From NCBI RefSeq assembly GCF_033958435.1, contig NC_134150.1, positions 34,343,501 to 34,407,500 of the forward strand: a stretch of 64,000 nucleotides of DNA. Reading direction: 5' to 3'. Both the position numbers and the translations under genes were made by a program. Below, in pieces: positions 57,675 to 64,000 of this stretch; position 1 is the first letter of the stretch; the number at the start of each line of letters is the position of its first letter. The stretch comes from Carettochelys insculpta. Its lineage: Eukaryota > Chordata > Testudines > Carettochelyidae. The notes beneath the pieces were generated by a model that was not told where the DNA came from, did not search any database, and saw nothing but the letters and a program-made list of their open reading frames with translations.

Positions 57675-59640
57675 AAAAGACAAGATACAATTATTCTTCA
57701 TGAGGAGATTTAAGAGAGTGCACAAGTTAGGAGAAGGTCATATTTAATATTCACTCCCTTTCCTTCATTTGGCCGGTCCTCAGATTTTAAAACAGCTAAG
57801 AACTTGTGTCCTCATGTATCCAGGCCTGCAAAGCTCCACCCTGCAAACTGTAAATCTGTGTGGCTAAGATAAGCCTGTGAACAAAATAACAAGTTCATCA
57901 GCCAGACAACAGGGTTGGATTAAACTACTTTTGAATTAATTATTGAGTTTATCTTTTCATGTTAATAGTAGAGGACTGACAGGCCTGGATATTGGAGTGC
58001 CCTATTCACGGAACAGACGCAGCACAGACAGTGGCAGTGCAACCTGCCCTATATTGCCTCTTTGCCGTACCTTAACATAAAATAGAGGAGCCAGCTTGAA
58101 AAGGCAAGTGTCTCTGAGTCTGGGTCCAGTCTATAAAGAATGCCAAGAAAGGTGCCAATTATGGTGTCCTGTTGATCTGCGTTTCTACACTGCCAAGTGC
58201 AATGGGGTCCTGGTCCAGGATTTGAACTCCCCAGTGCTACAGTAATGCAAATAATAAATGGCAATAATGGCAATGGATTTGTATTACAGGGACACCTGTC
58301 CATCACAAACTAGACAGACACTGCCACAGCCATTACATATAGGACACTGGAGAGGTGCCAGCTGGTAAGCACTTCCAGTCATTTGTGACTCTGGACAGCT
58401 GTGAACTGTTGAACTAGAAGCAAAAGGCTCTAGCTTCACAAGAGCAAAAATTCTTCACAGTACAGCTCTCTGGCTTTAAATATTATTAAACACAAATTGG
58501 TCATTTAAAAGCCTGAAATAGGCTAGATGCATGAAGGTAAAAATGTGCTTGATAGAGGAGATATTTCATGTCAAAGAACCCAGTCCTTCATGGGTAGGTG
58601 TGTGTGTGCATATATATATATGGCAGCCCCAGTAAAATGAAGGAAGTATGGGTATCAGTCATCATCTGTGCTAACAAAGCAGAAACGGAACAGGGAAATA
58701 GAACAAATTGCTACAGATAGAGCTACAGAACCAAGTCCCCACAGACCAGCTTGTAATAGACTCCTATCTACTGCAGATCAGACATGCAGGCAGAGCTACA
58801 ATACACTCGTAAGTAGGTTAGCAGTGCAAACCAAAGAACAGACTTCTGTTTCTTATGCCCCAACATACATGTGCTGAGTGTCCTCAGTCTATGCCATGTG
58901 CAAATATTTGCAATGTACAAGATAGTGCAATTCCCCCCCCCCCCAAATGCATGTGGCTTGATTGAAAAAACAGCAAGTAAAATCTTTGCCTGATGGAAGT
59001 CAATCAGAGTTTGCCATTCACTTCAATGGAGCCAGGCTGTCACCACACATATTTTAATACATATAGCAGAGTACACAGCAACATTCATTCTATTGGCTTT
59101 CCAAACGTGTCTCAGTAGAAATTGCCCCAATATGCTCTGCATGCAGTTGCAATTGATACTTGTTCACTTCTGTGCTTAATTATAATATGTAATAAAATCC
59201 AAAATTAATTCATTTGAAGCTCTAGTTCTCAAAACAGTAAATAGCAAAATATCAGATATGGGTTTAGCTCAACTGCCCAGGACTAGCTATCATTACTTTC
59301 CGCGCACACTGCGTCCATTCTGCTCAGAGTTATTTCCATTATGACAAGCCAGATTTATGAAAAGAATGCTTTAGAACTACTAGGAATGACACTCAGTAAA
59401 ATCCTCTGAATGAAATGTATCTATATCTTATCCCAAACATACAGCCAGATCCTCAGCACAGATCCTTTGAAGTCAACAGAGCTGCACCAGGGGATTCCAG
59501 AAGACGCTTATGATTTTCATAGAGAGATGCCCCATTTGCTGAGAACAGAAGGAGAGCAAGGAACATTGTAGAGCACTGTCCTCAAAGGGGAGGAGGAGAG
59601 AGAGGGTGCGAGACCTCCAGGAGAGTCTGGAATAGGTGTT
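57675..59640. other. unannotated AT-rich sequence
   Basis: Contains a GT/AT microsatellite at 58600-58621 and a C run at 58935-58944. No supported gene was seen. Confidence 0.4.
58599..58621. repeat. (GT)n(AT)n microsatellite
   Basis: GT units pass into AT units through a single 'gc'. Confidence 0.75.
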
Positions 59641-59681
59641 AGAAGGTTCACAACTAGCTTGCTCTTAATATATTGTATATT

Positions 59682-59721
59682 GTACCCTCCTCTTGTATAT
59701 TAATAAACAAGAGGAGGGTAC
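59682..59721. repeat. perfect hairpin
   Basis: A 15-bp perfect inverted repeat 'gtaccctcctcttgt' / 'acaagaggagggtac' with a 10-base AT-rich loop. No known family. Confidence 0.7.
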
Positions 59722-59724
59722 TGG

Positions 59725-60225
59725 CTACACAGGAGAGGAATCCTGATGACCACTAGGAAAAGTAGGTCCTGGTATGGAAAACATCACATATCACTCCTCA
59801 ATGAGCAATTACTAAAGAGTCATTTATTTATTTTATTTTGCCTTTCTTTTAGTTATATGGATTTCTGTGAGCTGATCCCAATGGGTCTCAAGTTCATTCG
59901 TTATTCAACAGTATTTTTTCAAAAATGTTTATCTTTCTATTTGAACTTCATCATGTGAGTGGTGTTCTTAGATGTGATGGGCCACAGATACCACATGATT
60001 TAGTTTTTCTGCTATTTACTTGAACAGTGACTCCTACAGGGCTCAGTTCTGCTGCCTTTACTACCAGTGACTGTTGCTACGTCCTGATTTCATGAACATT
60101 CTCAGAAGGTCAATACAAAGAGCACTAGTTCAGCTAAACCAAATACTGAAACAAATACACAATGCCTTTTTTTTCCACTGAAAGTTCTACATAGTAGGGT
60201 TTGGAGATTGGAACCACTTCAAACA
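59725..60225. other. unannotated sequence
   Basis: No supported feature was seen. Confidence 0.4.
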
Positions 60226-60230
60226 TTTCC

Positions 60231-60252
60231 TGTTTTTTTTTTTTTTTTTTTT
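60231..60252. repeat. T homopolymer run
   Basis: A T run of about 20 bases, possibly the tail of a degraded retroposon on the minus strand. Confidence 0.7.
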
Positions 60253-60291
60253 GTTAATAGCTAGAAATGATCCCATCATCCTCTGGGTCTA

Positions 60292-60607
60292 CAGGTTGAA
60301 CCTCTCTAGTCCAGCACCTTTGGGACCTGACCAGTGCCAAACCAGACAATTTGCCAAACCAGAGGAGGTCACTATTGTCTAGTACCATTGCCAACACTTC
60401 CACTGCTTATTTGGCTCTTAGAAGACACTTAAGGGTAAAATACAGCATAGAACACTGAGAGCCAGAACTGGTGGTTATAAACAAACATTATGGGACCATG
60501 AGAAACTTGGCCACACCCATGATAAGTGGTCATCTGGCTAACTAAAATCATTCCAGATTACAGTTGTTACCCAATGGGAGAGTGCCAAACTAGAAAGCTT
60601 CAACCAG
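60292..60607. mobile_element. Tc1/mariner-type (pogo/Tigger-like) MITE, copy 2
   Basis: The ends are 'caggttgaacctct' and 'gcttcaaccag', flanked by TA (60290-60291 and 60608-60609). It aligns end to end with 30711-31037. It is 316 bp and non-coding. Confidence 0.8.
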
Positions 60608-60611
60608 TATT

Positions 60612-63600
60612 CTATTATGACAGCCAACCACTACCCTTTGTCTTATGATCCCATCAGATTTCACAAGTTACAGAGCAAATTCTATTTTCACTTACCCTGG
60701 CAAAACATCACTAAAACCAACAAGATTGTACAAGTTTATCCAAGAGCAGAATACAACCTCAAACAAGATTAGACTGGAAAAGCAGCTACATCCTTCAAGG
60801 AATGGTGTAGACACTCAGCAGCTAGCATTCTTCCCAGAAGGAAAAAGTAAATTAATGTCCCTACGTGATCTTACGGCGTGCTCTTTCTGGGAATGCCTTT
60901 TTTGCCTCAGATTTAAAACCAAGGTCCTGATTATTTCTAGCTTTTTCTAAACACACACAAACAAGCCTGGTAAAGAAGATGACAGCACTAACGTAGAATA
61001 GCAATGAATGGTTCTCAGACACCATCGTGATCTATCCTGCTGCCATACCTATATACCTTAGGCAATGACAGACAGATTCCATCTACCTTAATACCCATTG
61101 CAGAGTCAATGGATTATAATTCTCTTTTGCATCACTTTCAAGCGCTTCAGACCAGAAGGGCCACCTTTCAATTAATGGATAAACGGATCCATGTGTATCA
61201 TTTGTAAAGCATTGTGGGATTCTTCAGAATGAAATCCATCACTGATTAATTTAAGGTATTATTTCAACGTTATCATGGACGCTATTCATACCTGAGTTAG
61301 AGTCTCTTCTTTTTTAATGTTCCCATCCCCATCACTGAGTTTTCCTTTTTATTAAATTGGTGAGAATTCTGCGCAAGCTGTCTGAGTTATATGTTTCTTT
61401 CAACGTCAACCTGCCAAGGGAGATGTTTGTGACATACCTTGCATTGATTTTAGAATTTGAGAATAATATAGCCCTCAGTGAGATTCATTTAATCTCACAA
61501 ATTAGAAACAGGAATATTAATATAGAATAATACAAATTTGTCATTCTTTCTGTATGTTTCCTCCCTCAGATGCAAAAGGAAAAGCAGTCTAATCATTTTT
61601 ATTTAGGCTGGTGATTTGAAAACAGAGAAACCTGCTGGATTCTTTTAAGTCTTTAGAAATAATCGTGTAGGGCCTGATTCCACCATCCTTTGCCCACACA
61701 AAGTAGTAATTATTCTGCATTTGCTCCTATTGGAATCAGTGCAGCTATTCATAGAGAAGGGAGCACTTATTTTTTAAGGGTGACAAACTAAGGGTCTTGT
61801 TTATTTAGGGGTAGGCTGTGACGTGGATGGACTGCACACTCACACAGGAAAGCAAGAACCTTACTCTCATACTGCTGCATGCTGTGCTGGGTCCTTAGGG
61901 TCAGATGCACTATTTCCTCCTCACTCCCAGAATGTGGGTGTAGAATGAGCCAAACCTTGACTCCATCTCTTTAACAAGCTGACTCTCTTGGAGCATGGTG
62001 TAGTTTCCTACTGGTGAATGTCAGAACCCAGGAGAAGCAGGGAAGATATCATTCCTCTCAGGCACAATGTCTCCTAGGCATACTCCTGAGGCAATGCCAT
62101 TGAACCACCACCCTTTGGTGAGGGCTGCACCTAAATGCTCTATCCAGCCCTATTCTGTCTCTTCAAAACTGTCGAAAGAATGAAGAGTTACACAAAGAGC
62201 TAGATTGACTTGATGCACATCAGATATTGCTAACTATGTAAACCACAACAGGCCTTGAGTAATACAGTGTTCAGAAATAAAAATTCAGGCAGCACTGAGA
62301 TTTAGTGAACAACTATGCAGCACACTCAGTGAATAGACTAGTGTATTGCTACTACCAGCCTTCACTTGGCAACAGCTGCCTGGAATTTTTATTTTCTTGA
62401 TTTTTTTTACTTCATAACTCCACTTTCCTTTTTCCCCTTGATTCCTCTTGGCTGACACACTGTAGCCAGAAATGTGGGATGAGTGGCTGCCTGTGGACTG
62501 GTGCCAGTGCTGCACTGGAAAACAAGAGAGGCTGGTCTACTCCTGCATCTCCTTCAGGACACAGATGTAGACCCATTGTCTACTGGCCACTGATCTGCAG
62601 ACTCAGGTCCACCTCCAAACTGTCTTTGAGGTGTGAATATACAATGACGGCCTCCCTAAGTAAGTATGATACCAAATTATGCTTCCTATTTCTGCGGCAG
62701 GATTTTGATCATTAGAGTCTTAAATGTGAATGCTATATCTATAAGACACCAAGTTTGACTCTCAATGCATGCCTACAAGTGAAAGTTCTGTGTTTTATGC
62801 AACCGGTCACATAGTAACATCACACGGACCCAAGTTACAATGGAGTTGGGATTGCGGGGGAGAGAGAGACTGATTCCAGTGAGTCAGATAGCAATTGTGC
62901 TGTAACACCACAATGCATATATGAATAAATACAATTCGAAATTCAATGAAATATTGTCCTTCCTCTGCTCCTCCCACAGTAAATGAATACACCAGTAATT
63001 AATTACTGTGCTGAGTAACTCCCTGCAGCGATTATTTAATTGCTTCACTTCTAGTCCCTTGCCTAGTAACCTGTCAGAGAAACTTTCAGGGACCTGAAAT
63101 AGAAAGCATAAAAATATACATTTTTGTTCATTTTAATATTTATAAGTGTGAGAGTATGAGCAGACCAGTACCAGGCATCTTTACAACTCCAGGTAAGGGA
63201 TCCTACTCAAGCTAGGATATTTTACATAATATTTTAAAACTAAAAGTCTAAACATTATCTACGACTACATCTTTAATTTCCAATTATTCAGGTTAGTAGA
63301 GAAAAAGGATTAAATCCTCGATTTCCAAAGTCAATAGGAATTTTGCTGTTTACTCCAATGTCTCCCAAGGTCTGTTTTGTACATTTCCTAGAAGATTAAG
63401 ACTGAAACAACTGAAGCGGGGCTCATTTCACCTTTTATGTGTTTAGTGATTAATTCTAGGATGTGCAACTGCACATTTCTAAGACACTCAGCAGGTATCA
63501 AAATAACTTCTGAGTCAAAAAAATTAGTTGTGTTTTTTCCTGGTCAGATTTTGCAAATGCCTTAGAGGGCTAAAGATTTCCTCTCTTCAGGTGATCTCTG

Positions 63601-63650
63601 CTTAGAATTGACAATGTCATGTAGGTCCGATGACCACTGGACAGTGCCAA
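60612..63650. other. unannotated AT-rich sequence
   Basis: About 3 kb with no supported gene, RNA or recognised repeat. Confidence 0.4.
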
Positions 63651-63655
63651 CAAGT

Positions 63656-63733
63656 TAGGGTGACCATATCTTCACCAGCCAAATATAGGAAATGGGGGCT
63701 GTCCCAGCCAAAATGGGACAGATGGTCACCCTA
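63656..63733. mobile_element. short MITE with TAGGGTGACCAT ends
   Basis: A 78-bp unit with 12-bp inverted ends 'tagggtgaccat' and 'atggtcacccta'. It resembles, from memory, a short vertebrate DNA element family. A related partial copy is near 50466. Confidence 0.6.
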
Positions 63734-63739
63734 CCTGGG

Positions 63740-64000
63740 ATTCAGGCAGCAACTGCTCAAGGTGCAGGCTGCCACCCTGCTAGAGGAGCTGCAAGGAGGG
63801 CAGCTGTGGTTCTTGGCTGACCCATGACTTGGGGCACCGGGAAAGGGGCTGCCACCCCACTAGCAAAGCTCCCAGCTTCTACCAGCTGCAGGAAGCCAGG
63901 CAGGAGCCACACCAATCCAGCTCCCCCCAGCAGGGGGAAGCCAGGCAGCAGCCACACCACCTTGCGGGTCCAGCTCCCAGTTTCTCCAGCCGGGGAAGCT
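63740..64000. repeat. GC-rich imperfect tandem sequence at window edge
   Basis: A segment starting 'gaagccaggcaggagccaca' (about 63892) repeats at about 63937 with changes, and related pieces lie upstream. It runs off the end of the window. The open frames on both strands look like by-products of the repeat. Confidence 0.5.

Noticed and set aside
1..64000. CRISPR arrays, operons and bacterial features
   Set aside because: The repeat content, introns and gene types are vertebrate; no regularly spaced direct repeats were seen.

Overview
The window looks like AT-rich, repeat-dense amniote DNA, most likely turtle. I base this on several CR1 LINEs with the usual octamer-type 3' ends, Penelope-like elements whose tails read 'cctgtggcaccttatagac', tRNA-headed SINEs, hAT- and Tc1/mariner-type MITEs, and many palindromic Harbinger-like MITEs rich in TTCGAAGT. 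The species call is inference. I recognise no host protein-coding exon and no rRNA or functional tRNA gene; the 64 kb reads as intergenic or intronic sequence filled with transposons.

Layout. 0.5-4.1 kb: a Harbinger-type MITE split by a 3.2 kb CR1 on the minus strand, with the MITE's TGG duplication still present outside both halves. 4.2-5.25 kb: the 3' part of a Penelope-like element with a GIY-YIG domain (minus). 6.4-9.9 kb: a plus-strand CR1 carrying three later insertions (two Harbinger MITEs and an inverted pair of Penelope tails), each with target duplications. 10.4-25 kb: scattered MITEs, CR1 3' ends, a candidate solo LTR, a hAT element and SINEs. 25.37-29.87 kb: a 4.5 kb APE/RT LINE of RTE/jockey type bracketed by a perfect 14-bp duplication, with frameshifts and active-site changes. 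30.7-36.7 kb: a TA-flanked MITE, another minus-strand CR1 with ORF1 remnants, and a Tigger-like MITE. 36.7-52.9 kb: mostly featureless DNA with L2-like, hAT, SINE and Penelope remnants. 57.7-64 kb: featureless apart from two MITEs and tandem GC-rich sequence at the right edge.

The centrepiece is 52,945-57,671: a structurally complete two-gene PIF/Harbinger DNA transposon, 4,727 bp, with 36-bp terminal inverted repeats and a perfect 3-bp TAG duplication. Its minus-strand gene encodes a HARBI1-like DDE transposase in two exons, uninterrupted, with an intact DD35E triad. Its plus-strand gene encodes a Myb/SANT-like partner in two exons with consensus splice sites. That gene is disrupted only by what look like three +1 errors, each in a run of exactly seven Cs. 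The genes converge tail to tail. Characterised Harbinger elements need both proteins. Its termini match those of the six short MITEs in the window, so a close relative of this element is the likely source of the enzyme that spread them.
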